DNA from: Streptomyces qaidamensis
GTDB lineage: Bacteria > Actinomycetota > Actinomycetes > Streptomycetales > Streptomycetaceae
Direction of reading: 5' to 3'
NCBI RefSeq assembly: GCF_001611795.1
Contig: NZ_CP015098.1
Location: forward strand, 2,790,001 to 2,854,000
Length of the DNA: 64,000 nucleotides
Both the position numbers and the translations under genes were made by a program. Shown here in pieces: positions 12,136-20,693 of this stretch (its first letter is position 1; each line of letters starts with the position of its first letter). The notes beneath the pieces were generated by a model. That model was not told the origin of the DNA. It searched no databases and was given only the letters and a program-made list of their open reading frames with translations.

Positions 12136-12588
12136 ATGACCGCTCGCCTCAACGGCGCACAGCCGTACGCGCTCGGACTGTTCCGGATCGTCGTCGGCCT
12201 GCTCTTCGCCTGCCACGGAGCCGTCGCACTCTTCGGCGTCCTCGGAGGCGTGGACGGCAAGGGCGGCACCGCCGCGACCGGCGCCTGGCCGAACTGGTAC
12301 GCGGCCGTCATCGAACTCGTCGGCGGCACCCTGGTGCTGCTGGGCCTCGGCACCCGCATCGCGGCGTTCATCTCCTCCGGCGCGATGGCGTACGCGTACT
12401 TCAAGGTCCACCAGCCCCAGGGCCTGTGGCCGATCGAGAACAGCGGCGAGGGCGCGGCCATGTACTGCTGGGCCATGTTCCTGCTGATCTTCACGGGCTC
12501 CGGCGCGTTCGGCCTGGACCGGTTGCTGGCCAAGCGCACCTCGACGCAGGAGCAGCGCTCCCCGGGCCAGACCCCGGTGGCCGCCTGA
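12136..12588 (+). CDS. DoxX-family membrane protein
   Basis: This 150-residue protein has four hydrophobic helices and the pattern of the DoxX family: LFRIVVGLLFACHGA near the N-terminus, WYAAVIELVGGTLVLLGLGTR, and YFKVHQPQGLWPIENSGE before helix 4. DoxX-like proteins are small membrane subunits linked to quinone/thiosulfate oxidation or oxidative-stress complexes. ATG 12136 follows AGGAGA. It is followed by a strong terminator hairpin, so it is probably transcribed alone. Confidence 0.87.
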   Translation: MTARLNGAQPYALGLFRIVVGLLFACHGAVALFGVLGGVDGKGGTAATGAWPNWYAAVIELVGGTLVLLGLGTRIAAFISSGAMAYAYFKVHQPQGLWPIENSGEGAAMYCWAMFLLIFTGSGAFGLDRLLAKRTSTQEQRSPGQTPVAA

Positions 12589-12610
12589 GCTGCCCGGCCC
12601 CTCGGAACCC

Positions 12611-12643
12611 AGCGGCGCCTTCCCCACCGGGGGAGGCGCCGCT
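12611..12643 (+). terminator. Strong hairpin terminator after the DoxX gene
   Basis: AGCGGCGCC and TTCCCC pair with GGGGA and GGCGCCGCT around a short loop, giving a stem of about 14 bp starting 22 bases after the DoxX stop codon. It has no U-tract, as is usual in high-GC actinobacteria. Confidence 0.75.
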
Positions 12644-12873
12644 GCGTCAGTACCGCCCCGGCATCAGGGCGAGGAGGACGGCACTCGCGCATATGCCGAC
12701 AATCCGGGGCGAGGCGCGACGAGGTGAACACTCCACACCGAACGTATGAGCCCCCCGTGAACCGCCCGTCACACCTCAGGCGTACGCTCTATGGCTGTCA
12801 TGGCCACTCCTGCCGTCTCCGCCCGCGCCATCGCGGCACGGTCTGGCCCACGGGGGAGTCACGGGGAGTCGCG

Positions 12874-13470
12874 GTGCCGGAGCACTTGGGGTTGCTGATC
12901 GGCAGCCCATGGATCTACGCGGTGGTGGCCTTGTCCGTCCTGCTCGACGTGTTCCTGCCGGTGCTGCCCAGCGGCGTCCTGGTGATCACGGCGGCCACGG
13001 CGGCGGCAGCGGGCACGGCGGCCGACGTGCCCGACATCCTCGCCCTGACCCTTTGCGCTGCCACCGCCTCCGTCCTGGGCGACCTGCTGGCCTACCGCCT
13101 CGCCTGGCGCGGCGGCGCCCGGCTGGACCGGGCGATCTCGCGTTCCCGGCGGCTGACCACCGCCCAGAAACGCCTCGGCGCGGCCCTCGCGCGGGGCGGC
13201 GGCGCCCTCGTCGTCCTCGCCCGGTTCGCTCCCGCCGGCCGCTCGGTGGTCTCCCTCGGCGCTGGCGCCGCCCGCCGCCGCGCCCGCGACTTCCTGCCCT
13301 GGTCGGCCCTGGCCGGCCTCACCTGGGCCACCTACAGCGTCGCCCTCGGCTACTTCGGCGCCCACCTGCTGGGCGCCAGCTGGGTGGCCACGGCGGTGTC
13401 GGTGGGAGCGCTGTTCGGTGCCGGAGCGGGGGCGGCGTATCTGATGCGGCGCGAGCCGCGGACGTCGTAG
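12874..13470 (+). CDS. SNARE-associated/DedA-type membrane protein
   Basis: GTG 12874 is chosen because GGGGAG lies five bases upstream; the in-frame codons further upstream look non-coding. The 198-residue product has 5-6 hydrophobic segments and the DedA pattern: an N-terminal re-entrant region (FLPVLPSGVLVI), the GDLLAYRLAWRGG loop, the basic LARFAPAGRSVVSLGAG segment, and the FLPWSALAGLTWATYSVALGYF region. DedA proteins act in membrane lipid scrambling and proton-motive-force homeostasis. It lies just before the PAP2-type phosphatase, so both may act on lipid carriers. A second DedA gene is at 22730. Confidence 0.82.
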   Translation: MPEHLGLLIGSPWIYAVVALSVLLDVFLPVLPSGVLVITAATAAAAGTAADVPDILALTLCAATASVLGDLLAYRLAWRGGARLDRAISRSRRLTTAQKRLGAALARGGGALVVLARFAPAGRSVVSLGAGAARRRARDFLPWSALAGLTWATYSVALGYFGAHLLGASWVATAVSVGALFGAGAGAAYLMRREPRTS

Positions 13471-13524
13471 ACCGGCTCCGACCCACCACCACGACCACTC
13501 CGAGACCTGGAAGCGGCTGAGACA

Positions 13525-14886
13525 TTGACAACCACAGCGTCGCGGGAAGCCTCCCGAATAGGACGGATCGCGCTCGCCGCGAGGCGGCGGCCCCGGGCGA
13601 TGCTGTGGGCCGCCGCCGGCGCGGTCACTCTCGGGTTCCTCGTCGCGCTCCAGATCACCGCGCATCACCTCGGCATACCGGGGCCGATCACCACCCAGGC
13701 CCGCGAGGTGATCCACGCCCCCAAGTCCGGCTTCCTGCTGTACGCCAGCCTGGCGCTGACGCTGGTGGTGCTCACCTGGCGGCAACGGCTCATCGCCCTC
13801 GGCTCCGCGCTCGGCATCGACCTCGTCTTCCTGCTGGTGCGGTGGGCGACCGGCACCTATCCCGCCGAAGGCCACCCGTTCGGCAACGGCGCGCTGTGGG
13901 TGATCCTGGGCGTCGCGGTCTTCGCCCTCGTCCGCCGCACCGGCCCGGAACGCGTCCTGATGCTGAAGGGGGTCGGGCTCGGCCTGCTGCTGGTGACCGG
14001 CCGCAAGACCGGTGACACCTGGCTGCTGATCACGTCACAGACCCGCCCGGTCACACTCGACCCGTACGTCGCCATGGCCGATCACGCGCTGGGCAATCCG
14101 TCGTGGCTGGCGGGCCGGCTCCTCAGGGCGAGCGGCCCGGTCGGCGAGCACGCCCTCGATTACGTCTACGCCCAGCTCGCCGTGGCGGCGGTCTGCGTGG
14201 CGCTGTACCAGCTGCGCAACGTGGCGGCCGAGCAGCGCTTCCCGCGCCACCACCTGGTGCGCACCTTCCTGCTGATCGGCCTGCTCGGACCGGCCTTCTA
14301 CATGATCTACCCCGTGGTCGGGCCGATGTTCGCCTACGGTCCCGAGGGCGGGCACTGGGCGGCGGCCGACCTGTGGCCGGACACCCTGCCGCCGATCACC
14401 ACCCCCTACGAGCTGCCGTTCGACGAGATCACCCCGCGCAACTGCATGCCCAGCCTGCACACGGCCTGGGCCACCACGATCTTCATCCACTCCCGCAAGG
14501 GCCCGCGCGCCCTGCGGTACGCCGGCACGTTCTGGCTGGTCGCCACTCTCGCCGCCACGCTCGGCTTCGGCTGGCACTACGGCGTGGACCTCATTGCCGG
14601 CGTGGTGTTCGCGTACACGGTCGAGGCGGCGCTGCGCACGTACGACCGCGGCTGGGACCGGGCCGGGGTGCGGCTGATCGCGTACGGGACGGCCGTCTTC
14701 ACGGTGCTGCTGGCGTCCTACCGCTTGGTGCCGCTGGAGATGGCCGCCCACCCGTGGGTGTCCGGCCCCCTCCTCCTGCTGGCGATGGCCTCGGTGGTCT
14801 ACGGCTATCTGCGGACCACCAAGCTGTGGGAAGCGGAGGCGACACCGGCCCCGCGCCCCGAACCGCAGCCGGAACTGGCGGTCTGA
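13525..14886 (+). CDS. PAP2-family membrane phosphatase / phospholipid transferase
   Basis: This 453-residue polytopic membrane protein carries phosphatidic-acid-phosphatase type 2 signatures: NCMPSLHTAW (catalytic His 312) and GFGWHYGVDLIAG (His 351, nucleophile region). The cysteine before PSLH and the long N-terminal helical bundle resemble Aur1/inositol-phosphoceramide-synthase-like members of actinobacteria. The TTG at 13525 has only a weak ribosome site; ATG 13600 is an alternative start. It lies 54 bases after the DedA-type gene. It may dephosphorylate lipid pyrophosphates or transfer phospho-head groups; the substrate is unknown. Confidence 0.85.
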   Translation: MTTTASREASRIGRIALAARRRPRAMLWAAAGAVTLGFLVALQITAHHLGIPGPITTQAREVIHAPKSGFLLYASLALTLVVLTWRQRLIALGSALGIDLVFLLVRWATGTYPAEGHPFGNGALWVILGVAVFALVRRTGPERVLMLKGVGLGLLLVTGRKTGDTWLLITSQTRPVTLDPYVAMADHALGNPSWLAGRLLRASGPVGEHALDYVYAQLAVAAVCVALYQLRNVAAEQRFPRHHLVRTFLLIGLLGPAFYMIYPVVGPMFAYGPEGGHWAAADLWPDTLPPITTPYELPFDEITPRNCMPSLHTAWATTIFIHSRKGPRALRYAGTFWLVATLAATLGFGWHYGVDLIAGVVFAYTVEAALRTYDRGWDRAGVRLIAYGTAVFTVLLASYRLVPLEMAAHPWVSGPLLLLAMASVVYGYLRTTKLWEAEATPAPRPEPQPELAV

Positions 14887-15041
14887 GGCCCGGGGCGTCC
14901 GGAACCGAGTCCGACCCGGTGGCGGGCGCCGTCGTCGGCTCGGTGGCGTTGGACGCGGTGGAAGCGGCGTCGCCGGTGGCCGTGCCGATTGGCCATGGCC
15001 GCGCGTGCGGGCCGCCCGGCGCCGGCCGTCGCCGCGTCCGG

Positions 15042-15278
15042 TCAGGCCCGGCTCGCCTTCCGCGCCCCGGCCCCGCGGACCTCAAGACCGTCCAGCAACT
15101 CGGCCGTGGCCTGCGCGACGGCCTCCACGGCGCGGTCGAACACCTCCTGGTTGTGAGCGGCGGGGGCGCGGAATCCCGAGACCTTCCGCACGTACTGCAG
15201 GGCGGCAGCGCGCACGTCGGCCTCGGTGGCCTCTTCGGGCATCGCGGGCGGACGCAGCGTCTTGATACTCCGGCACAT
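15042..15278 (-). CDS. DUF2277 family protein
   Basis: This 78-residue protein begins MCRSIKTLRPPA and contains ALQYVRKVSGFRAP and FDRAVEAVAQAT, the pattern of the DUF2277 family found in many bacteria, whose role is unknown. The conserved Cys at position 2, the Lys and the RKVSG block are present. Length is normal for the family. It is flanked by the PAP2 gene on the plus strand and the divergently read reductase gene at 15381. Confidence 0.85.
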   Translation of the reverse strand: MCRSIKTLRPPAMPEEATEADVRAAALQYVRKVSGFRAPAAHNQEVFDRAVEAVAQATAELLDGLEVRGAGARKASRA

Positions 15279-15380
15279 GCCCCCAGTTTCACCCGTCCGG
15301 CCCTCCTGCGACAGCGGCCCCTGCCATGATCACTGCGAGGCGGCCACCATCCCGGGGCCGACCGACGAGAGGATCTCCTC

Positions 15381-16295
15381 ATGGCGAACGAACTCACCGT
15401 GGCCGTCCTGGGCCCCGGCGGCGTGGGCGGCCTGCTCGCCGCCCTGCTCTCCCGCTCCGGCCACCGCGTGATCTGCCTGTCCGGCGAGCAGACCGCCGAG
15501 ACACTGCGCGCCCGCGGCATCCAGGTCCGCAGCGCACGCTTCGGCGACTTCACGGCCCGTGTCGAGGCGGACACCGAGCTGCGCGAGCCGGTCGACGCGT
15601 GTCTGGTCACCGTCAAGGACACCGCCCTGGACGCCGCGTCGGCGCGGGTCCCCGCCCCAGTGCTGGGCGACGGCCTTCTCGTGCCGTTCCTGAACGGTGT
15701 CGAACACCCGGCGGCCCTGCGCGCCCGCTACCGGCCCGACCGCGTGGCCCCCGCCGTGATCCGGGTCGAGTCCACCCGGGTCGCACCGGGCGTCGTCGAA
15801 CACGGCAGCCCCTTCGCGGAGATCGACCTGACCGGCACGGACGTGCCCCGGCCGCGTCTGGACACCCTCGCCGAGGCCTTCGCCACGGCCGGTCCGGCCA
15901 CCCGGGTCCTGGAGGACGAGACGGCGGCCCTGTGGGCGAAGATGTCGTTCCTGGCGCCGTTCGCCCTGCTGACCACGCGCTACGGCCTTCCCCTCGGCGA
16001 CGTCCGCACCCGTCACCGCGACGAGCTGACCGCCCTGGTGGAGGAGGCCGCCGCGATCAGCCAGGCGTGCGGCGGCCCGGCGGACCCCGCCCAGGCCCTC
16101 GCCCGCTACGACGCGTTCCCGGCGGCGACGAAGTCGTCGATGCAGCGCGACGCCGAGGCCGGCCGACCCCTCGAACTGGACGCGATCGGCGGCGCGTTGC
16201 TCCGCGCGGCCGAGCGCCACGCGGTTCCGGCCCCGGTGGCGGCCCGGGTGGTGGGCGAGCTGTCGGACCGGACCGGGGGCGCGGCCCGGCGCTGA
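15381..16295 (+). CDS. 2-dehydropantoate 2-reductase (ketopantoate reductase) family oxidoreductase
   Basis: The N-terminus VAVLGPGGVGGLLAALL (residues 7-23) is the NADPH-binding Rossmann loop of the ApbA/PanE family, and the C-terminal helical domain carries ALWAKMSF (with the catalytic Lys) and ATKSSMQRDAEAGRP, the family's substrate-binding block. Length, 304 residues, is typical. ApbA/PanE reduces ketopantoate to pantoate in CoA synthesis, but Streptomyces have several paralogues, so this need not be the pantothenate enzyme. GAGAGGA precedes ATG 15381. Confidence 0.85.
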   Translation: MANELTVAVLGPGGVGGLLAALLSRSGHRVICLSGEQTAETLRARGIQVRSARFGDFTARVEADTELREPVDACLVTVKDTALDAASARVPAPVLGDGLLVPFLNGVEHPAALRARYRPDRVAPAVIRVESTRVAPGVVEHGSPFAEIDLTGTDVPRPRLDTLAEAFATAGPATRVLEDETAALWAKMSFLAPFALLTTRYGLPLGDVRTRHRDELTALVEEAAAISQACGGPADPAQALARYDAFPAATKSSMQRDAEAGRPLELDAIGGALLRAAERHAVPAPVAARVVGELSDRTGGAARR

Positions 16296-16383
16296 TGCGG
16301 CGCCGGCGCTGCCCGCACACCTGTTCGCACGAACCACAGGAAGGAACTCGCCCGGCAAATTCGAACAGGCGTATCATTGGGTC

Positions 16384-16737
16384 GTGGCTACGACCTATGA
16401 CTTTCCGAGTGACCTCCTGGCCGGTCAGGAGGAACTCCATCAGGTCCGGGCCGAGCTGTCGGCCCTGCTGAAGCGGCTGCCCTGGTCGGTGGAGCCGCTG
16501 GACGGCTTCAGCGACGACAACGGCTGGCGCAAGGTGGAACGCCCCGCCTCGCCCGGCTGGAGCGCCGACGAACAGGCCGAAGTGGAGAAGCTCCGGCAGC
16601 GGGAGCACGAACTGGCGGTGTTCGTCACCACCCACCGCTACTGGTCCGAGCTCGCCGGCCCCGAGCGGGTGGCGGCCCGCTCGGAGCTGAAGCACGCGCA
16701 CGAGGTTCCGCCGGAGGAGACCGGCGGAACCTCGTGA
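16384..16737 (+). CDS. Conserved hypothetical protein
   Basis: This 117-residue, charged, probably helical protein has no motif I can assign. It contains a heptad-like stretch EVEKLRQREHELAVFVTTH (residues ~62-80) and a Trp/Pro-rich middle (WRKVERPASPGW). There is no signal peptide or membrane segment. The GTG at 16384 follows a TATCAT box by six bases, so the transcript may be leaderless. GC-ending codons support a real gene. It converges on the DUF305 gene with 12 bases between them. Confidence 0.7.
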   Translation: MATTYDFPSDLLAGQEELHQVRAELSALLKRLPWSVEPLDGFSDDNGWRKVERPASPGWSADEQAEVEKLRQREHELAVFVTTHRYWSELAGPERVAARSELKHAHEVPPEETGGTS

Positions 16738-16749
16738 CGCCCGACGGGG

Positions 16750-17403
16750 TCAGCTCTGGTCGCCCAGCATCCCGTTCATCTCGCGGATCTCGGCCTGCTG
16801 GGCGGTGACGATGTCGCCGGCCATGGCCTTGGCGGGGCCGTAGCGGCCCTTGCTCTGCTCGGTCCGGGCCATCTCCACGGCCCCCTCGTGGTGCTCGACC
16901 ATCAGGGTCAGGAACTGGTGGTCGAAGGCCTTGCCCGTCAGCTTCTCCAGCGCGGCCATGTCCTCGTCGCCCATCATCCCGGGCATGCCGGAGTGGCCCG
17001 ACCCGGAGTGGTCCATGCCGCCGCCCGCCTGGGGCACGTCCTCGCCCCAGGTCTTCAGCCAGCCGGTCATGGTCCGGATCTCCGGATCCTGCGCCTTCTC
17101 GATCCGCCCGGCGAGGTCCTTGACCGCCCCGGAGGAGGCCCGGCCGCCGGCCAGCCGCGCCATCTCCAGCGCCTGCCGGTGATGCGGGATCATGCCCTGC
17201 GCGAAGGTGACGTCCTGGGGGTTGTGGGCGCCGGTGGCCGACGGGGTTCCGGTGGGGCCGTGGCTGCCGGCGTCGCCGTGCCCGGCACCGCCCGCGGCAC
17301 GGTCGGCGCCGTCACCGCCACAGGCCGCGAGGACGACCGCCGCGGCACCCGTGGCCGCCACCAGGGCGGCGCGGCGCGCCAGGGTACGAATGCTGTTGCT
17401 CAT
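16750..17403 (-). CDS. DUF305 lipoprotein, His/Met-rich
   Basis: ATG 17403 has AGGAG nearby upstream. The 217-residue product has a lipoprotein signal ending VVLAAC (lipobox, residues ~22-28), so it should be anchored outside the membrane. Two DUF305 four-helix halves follow, with the paired metal-type motifs MIPHHRQALEMAR and MVEHHEGAVEMAR, and between them a Met/His/Gly-rich loop (GHSGMPGMMGDEDM). DUF305 proteins often sit near copper-handling genes, and the His/Met content suggests periplasmic copper binding. Together with the upstream DUF6153 gene it looks like a two-gene operon. Confidence 0.9.
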   Translation of the reverse strand: MSNSIRTLARRAALVAATGAAAVVLAACGGDGADRAAGGAGHGDAGSHGPTGTPSATGAHNPQDVTFAQGMIPHHRQALEMARLAGGRASSGAVKDLAGRIEKAQDPEIRTMTGWLKTWGEDVPQAGGGMDHSGSGHSGMPGMMGDEDMAALEKLTGKAFDHQFLTLMVEHHEGAVEMARTEQSKGRYGPAKAMAGDIVTAQQAEIREMNGMLGDQS

Positions 17404-17506
17404 GCGTGAACTCCTGCTGTCTGCAAGGAACGAGGAACTGAGGATCCGGACACGTCGGAGCACCACACCGTCACCGGTCGGTGCCGGACGGCGTGATGTG
17501 TCGTGT

Positions 17507-17905
17507 CTAGATCCGCAGAAGCTGGAGCTCGGCCAGGGAAGGCGGGGCCCGGGCGCCATCCGGATCCGCGACCGCGTACCCCCGAACGGCGCTCTCCCCC
17601 GCGGCGACGGGGACCGGGTCGGGAACCAGCGGGGGCAGCACCGGCCCCCCGCCCACGGCACCGGACGCACAGGTCGCGTCGGCGTGCCGGACATGCCCGT
17701 CACCGCAGTGCAGATAGGGCATGACGTGGGTCGGCGACACGGAGGCCTGAGACGTCCGGGCCTGGTGCCCCTGCATCACATGCGCCTGCCGAGACAGGCC
17801 ACCCCCGGGCGCCAGCCCGTGCATCCCCAGCAACCCCGCCAACAGCCCCAGTACGCACAGCACATACCACCGCCGTACGGCGGGTCGCTGGGCGGGACTG
17901 TTCAC
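17507..17905 (-). CDS. DUF6153-type His-rich membrane or secreted protein
   Basis: GTG 17905 begins a 132-residue product with an N-terminal hydrophobic segment (residues ~14-32: signal or anchor), then a His-rich stretch (QAHVMQGHQ, SPTHVMPYLHCGDGHVRHADATC) with two cysteines, and a Pro/Val-rich tail. It matches DUF6153 proteins of Streptomyces. A TATGAT box ends six bases before the GTG, so the message may be leaderless. It is 103 bases upstream of the DUF305 lipoprotein gene in the same direction, a common pairing, which suggests joint metal (copper) handling. Confidence 0.78.
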   Translation of the reverse strand: MNSPAQRPAVRRWYVLCVLGLLAGLLGMHGLAPGGGLSRQAHVMQGHQARTSQASVSPTHVMPYLHCGDGHVRHADATCASGAVGGGPVLPPLVPDPVPVAAGESAVRGYAVADPDGARAPPSLAELQLLRI

Positions 17906-18013
17906 GCGCTCATCATAGTGACAGGCCCCTGGCCCGACGTGAGAGGCCCTCGGGGAACCCGCGACACGGCAGTGCGTCCGTGTCGGGTGAACAGGGCGAT
18001 GGGAGGGGCAGGC

Positions 18014-18190
18014 GTGAGTGTGCCGCAGTGGCTGGGGGGACGTGCCGACGTGGATCGGCGCGGGCGGGGCGATCGGCGCGGCCTGGTTCGCTCACCAGAC
18101 GATGACCAGCCGACGGCAGCAGATCGGCGAACAGCAGGAGTTCACCTTCGAGCAGGAGAAGAGGTGCCCGCCGACGGGACCTCGTGACGG
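18014..18190 (+). pseudogene. Fragment of a small membrane-protein gene, frameshifted and truncated
   Basis: A good ribosome site (GGGAGG) and GTG 18014 begin VSVPQWLG; after a run of six Gs (18034-18039) the homologous reading continues one base out of frame as DVPTWIGAGGAIGAAWF and QTMTSRRQQIGEQQEF, a pattern I recognise from Streptomyces hypothetical proteins with one N-terminal helix. The match ends near residue 45, far short of those proteins. One extra G plus a missing C-terminus make it a remnant. Confidence 0.6.
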
Positions 18191-18399
18191 CCGACAGTGC
18201 GCCCGCCATCACGTCGCATGCTGACCCGCCGAGTGCCGGCAGGTGCTTCTCTCGCAGAAGTCGCCCTCGCCCACGTACTTCCCGCAACTACACGCGGTTT
18301 TGCGGCACCGGCTCCCGAGAAAGTCGTCCGAGAATTCCGCCAGCCCATTACTCGCGAGCATGCCGGCAGCTTCCCGGCGTGCACCGATGACGAGAAGCA

Positions 18400-18582
18400 C
18401 GGCATTCCTTTCCCGGTCAGCTCGACGAGCTCCTGCATGCGCGGCTCCCACCAGGTCGCTGCGGACGGGGTGAGGATCAGGCACACGTCCCGGTTGTCAG
18501 CCTGCGCGGCGCGTACGCCGTTGTCGATGAACCGGGTGGGGCTCGCGGCGCAGGCGATCAGGTACAGAACCGGCTTCGTCAT
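18400..18582 (-). pseudogene. N-terminal fragment of a flavoprotein (phosphopantothenoylcysteine decarboxylase-like) gene
   Basis: From ATG 18582 the frame reads MTKPVLYLIACAASPTRF and DVCLILTPSAATWWEP, the start of the flavoprotein (PF02441) fold seen in a conserved Streptomyces gene. After about 57 residues (LVELTGKG) similarity to the family stops and low-complexity unrelated sequence follows. The flavin-binding C-terminal half is missing. The start codon overlaps the stop of the remnant at 18579-18830 as ATGA, so the two were an operon. Confidence 0.65.
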
Positions 18583-18830
18583 GCCCGGAGTCCACAGCGT
18601 TCGGCCAACGCCCGCAACTGCGGGCCGGGTTGGCCGTCGCTCAGACCACGTCCCTCACCAGCTCCAGCACCCTGCCCTCCCTCGTGCTGTGACCCGTGGG
18701 TCGCCTCGCGGGCCCGGTCCGCCCTGGGCCACCTCCGCACGTACCCGACGCTCGTCACGTCCGCGCCGGTGACGGTCTCGTGCTCCTTGCCGTCGTCGAG
18801 GGCGGGCAGCAGGCCTGAGTCGCAGCCAGG
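18579..18830 (-). pseudogene. C-terminal fragment of a gene formerly coupled to the flavoprotein gene
   Basis: The minus-strand frame ending with TGA at 18579 reads TGADVTSVGYVRRWPRADR, then AERCGLRA at the end. The stretch in between contains a short G/A-rich segment that reads better one base shifted (HEGRVLELVRDVV), so a small indel is likely. No start codon or complete domain is visible before the DinB gene begins at 18858. The identity of the parent gene is unclear; a regulator is a guess. Confidence 0.45.
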
Positions 18831-18857
18831 TCTCACCGTTCTGAGTAGTGTGCCGAA

Positions 18858-19427
18858 ATGACAAGAAGCGAGCGACTCGCGGACCAGTTGGACCGGCACT
18901 GGCACAAGAACCTGAGGCCACGGCTGCACGGTCTTGTCGACGAGGAGTACTTCTGGGAGCCGGTGCGCGACTGCTGGAGCATCCGCCCCCGTGGCACGTC
19001 GGCCGCACCGATGTCGGGTGGTTCGGGGGAATGGACGATGGACCACGCGTCCCCTGACACGGTGCCGACGCCGGCGCCGGTGACCACGATCGCCTGGCGG
19101 CTGGCGCACATCATCGTCTCCTGCCTGGGCTATCGGGTCGGATGGCACTTCGGGGGCCAGGACGTCGACTCCCGGACATTCGCCTACGCGGGGACCGCCG
19201 ACGAGGCGCTGAAACAGCTCGATGAGATGTACGCGAGATGGAACAAGGGAGTCCGCGCGCTCTCGGACGCCGACCTGGAGAATCCGCCCACGGTGGGTCC
19301 CGAGCGGTTTCCCATGGAGGGCATCGTCCTGCACGTCAACCGGGAGCTGATCCATCACGGCGCCGAGATTTCCCTGCTGCGCGACCTCTACCGCTGGCAG
19401 GACGGAGCCGTACCGCGTCGCACATGA
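18858..19427 (+). CDS. DinB-superfamily protein
   Basis: This 189-residue protein has the four-helix pattern of the DinB/YfiT metalloenzyme superfamily. Candidate metal ligands are the His in WRLAHIIVS (near residue 81) and the pair in ILHVNRELIHHGAEISLLRDL toward the C-terminus. Such proteins include thiol-dependent S-transferases (using mycothiol in actinobacteria) and many of unknown role. ATG 18858 gives a normal length. A hairpin terminator and tRNA-Val lie downstream on the opposite strand. Confidence 0.85.
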   Translation: MTRSERLADQLDRHWHKNLRPRLHGLVDEEYFWEPVRDCWSIRPRGTSAAPMSGGSGEWTMDHASPDTVPTPAPVTTIAWRLAHIIVSCLGYRVGWHFGGQDVDSRTFAYAGTADEALKQLDEMYARWNKGVRALSDADLENPPTVGPERFPMEGIVLHVNRELIHHGAEISLLRDLYRWQDGAVPRRT

Positions 19428-19459
19428 CTTTCCGGAAACCGGCGACCGAGCATCGGAAA

Positions 19460-19488
19460 AGGCCCCCCGGGAAGATCCCAGGAGGCCT
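19460..19488. terminator. Bidirectional hairpin terminator between DinB and tRNA-Val genes
   Basis: AGGCCCCCCGGGA pairs, with one bulge, with TCCCAGGAGGCCT around a short AGA loop. On the minus strand the hairpin is followed by TTTTCC, so it should end the tRNA transcript; on the plus strand it lies about 30 bases after the DinB stop and could end that one too. Confidence 0.7.
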
Positions 19489-19508
19489 CTGAACTGCTAC
19501 TCGGTCGG

Positions 19509-19580
<72 letters not shown>

Positions 19581-19791
19581 GGCTCCCGGGCCACGCGCCC
19601 AGGACGAGTCGACAGCCTACATGGCCCGGGGCACGGTCCCGCAAACCCGTATCACCGACGCGCACCGGGTCCGTAGCTGGGGTTAACCCCACCCCTGATC
19701 CGGGAGTGGCCCGGATCCCCCCGCGGGCCCCGGATCCATACGGTCGTAGAGCGCACCGGAGCGCCCGTCGTCCGTCCAGGGGGAGACCGTC

Positions 19792-20619
19792 ATGACCGCA
19801 CGCACCACCACCGTCCGCGCCACCGCCCTTGCCGGTGCCGTCGTCGTGCTCGTCGCCGGCCTCAGCGCCTGCGGGGCGTCCGCCGGGGACGACACGGACC
19901 CCGACCACCGGTCCTTCGGCCTCCAGGGCCGCACCCTCACCGTCGACTCCGACGACTCGGCCCTGGAGATCGTCGCCTCCGACGACAACCCGGCGGGCAA
20001 GATCGAGGTCACCCGGTGGTTCCAGGGCTCGGTCGTCGTCGGCAAGGAGCCCAAGGTCACCTGGGCCATGCGCGACGACCACCTGGTGCTGCGCCTGAAG
20101 TGCTCCGGCATCGTCGTCGACTGCTCGGCCAAGCACCGCATCGAGGTCCCCCGCGGCATCACCGTCAAGGTCCAGGACGGCGACGGCACGGTCCACGCCC
20201 GGGGTTTCCGGGACCCCCTGAACATCCGCACCGGCGACGGATCCGTCCGCGTCACCGACACCACCGGCCCCGTGGAGGTGCGCACCGGCGACGGGTCCAT
20301 CCGCGTCACCGGCACCAGCGGTCCGCTGCGGATGCGCACCGGCGACGGGTCCATCCGCGCGAACGTCTCCTCCCGCGACGTCCGCACCCACACCGGCGAC
20401 GGTTCGGTCCGCCTCGAACTCGGTGCCGTGCCGGATCGTGTCGAGTCCCACAGCAGCGACGGCTCCGTGACCATCGCACTGCCCCGCGCCACCGACCGCG
20501 TGACCACCGAGACCGGTGACGGCGGCGTCGACGTGTCCGTGCCCCGCGACGAGAGCAGCTCCCATCGAGTGTCCGCCCGCACCGGCGACGGCAGCGTCAC
20601 GGTACGAACAGTGAACTGA
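19792..20619 (+). CDS. DUF4097 family lipoprotein, repeated GDG beta-strand motif
   Basis: The 275-residue product has a lipoprotein signal (VLVAGLSAC; lipidated Cys at residue ~27) and is therefore exposed outside the membrane. From residue ~125 it has eight short repeats centred on GDG (RTGDGSVRV, RTGDGSIRV, HTGDGSVRL and similar) spaced about 17-23 residues apart, the pattern of the DUF4097 right-handed beta-solenoid. DUF4097 proteins often sit with LiaF/PspC-like envelope-stress systems, but no such gene is adjacent here. A tRNA gene lies upstream on the other strand. Confidence 0.88.
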   Translation: MTARTTTVRATALAGAVVVLVAGLSACGASAGDDTDPDHRSFGLQGRTLTVDSDDSALEIVASDDNPAGKIEVTRWFQGSVVVGKEPKVTWAMRDDHLVLRLKCSGIVVDCSAKHRIEVPRGITVKVQDGDGTVHARGFRDPLNIRTGDGSVRVTDTTGPVEVRTGDGSIRVTGTSGPLRMRTGDGSIRANVSSRDVRTHTGDGSVRLELGAVPDRVESHSSDGSVTIALPRATDRVTTETGDGGVDVSVPRDESSSHRVSARTGDGSVTVRTVN

Positions 20620-20693
20620 ACGGCCCGTGTGTTCGTCCTCTACCGGTGGGAGAATGACACCGGGCAGGGTGGACCACAGCACGGGAGAGGGAT

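Noticed and set aside
17906..18013. tRNA-linked integrated element ending at tRNA-Val
   Set aside because: No integrase, excisionase or duplicated tRNA end is visible; only small gene fragments.
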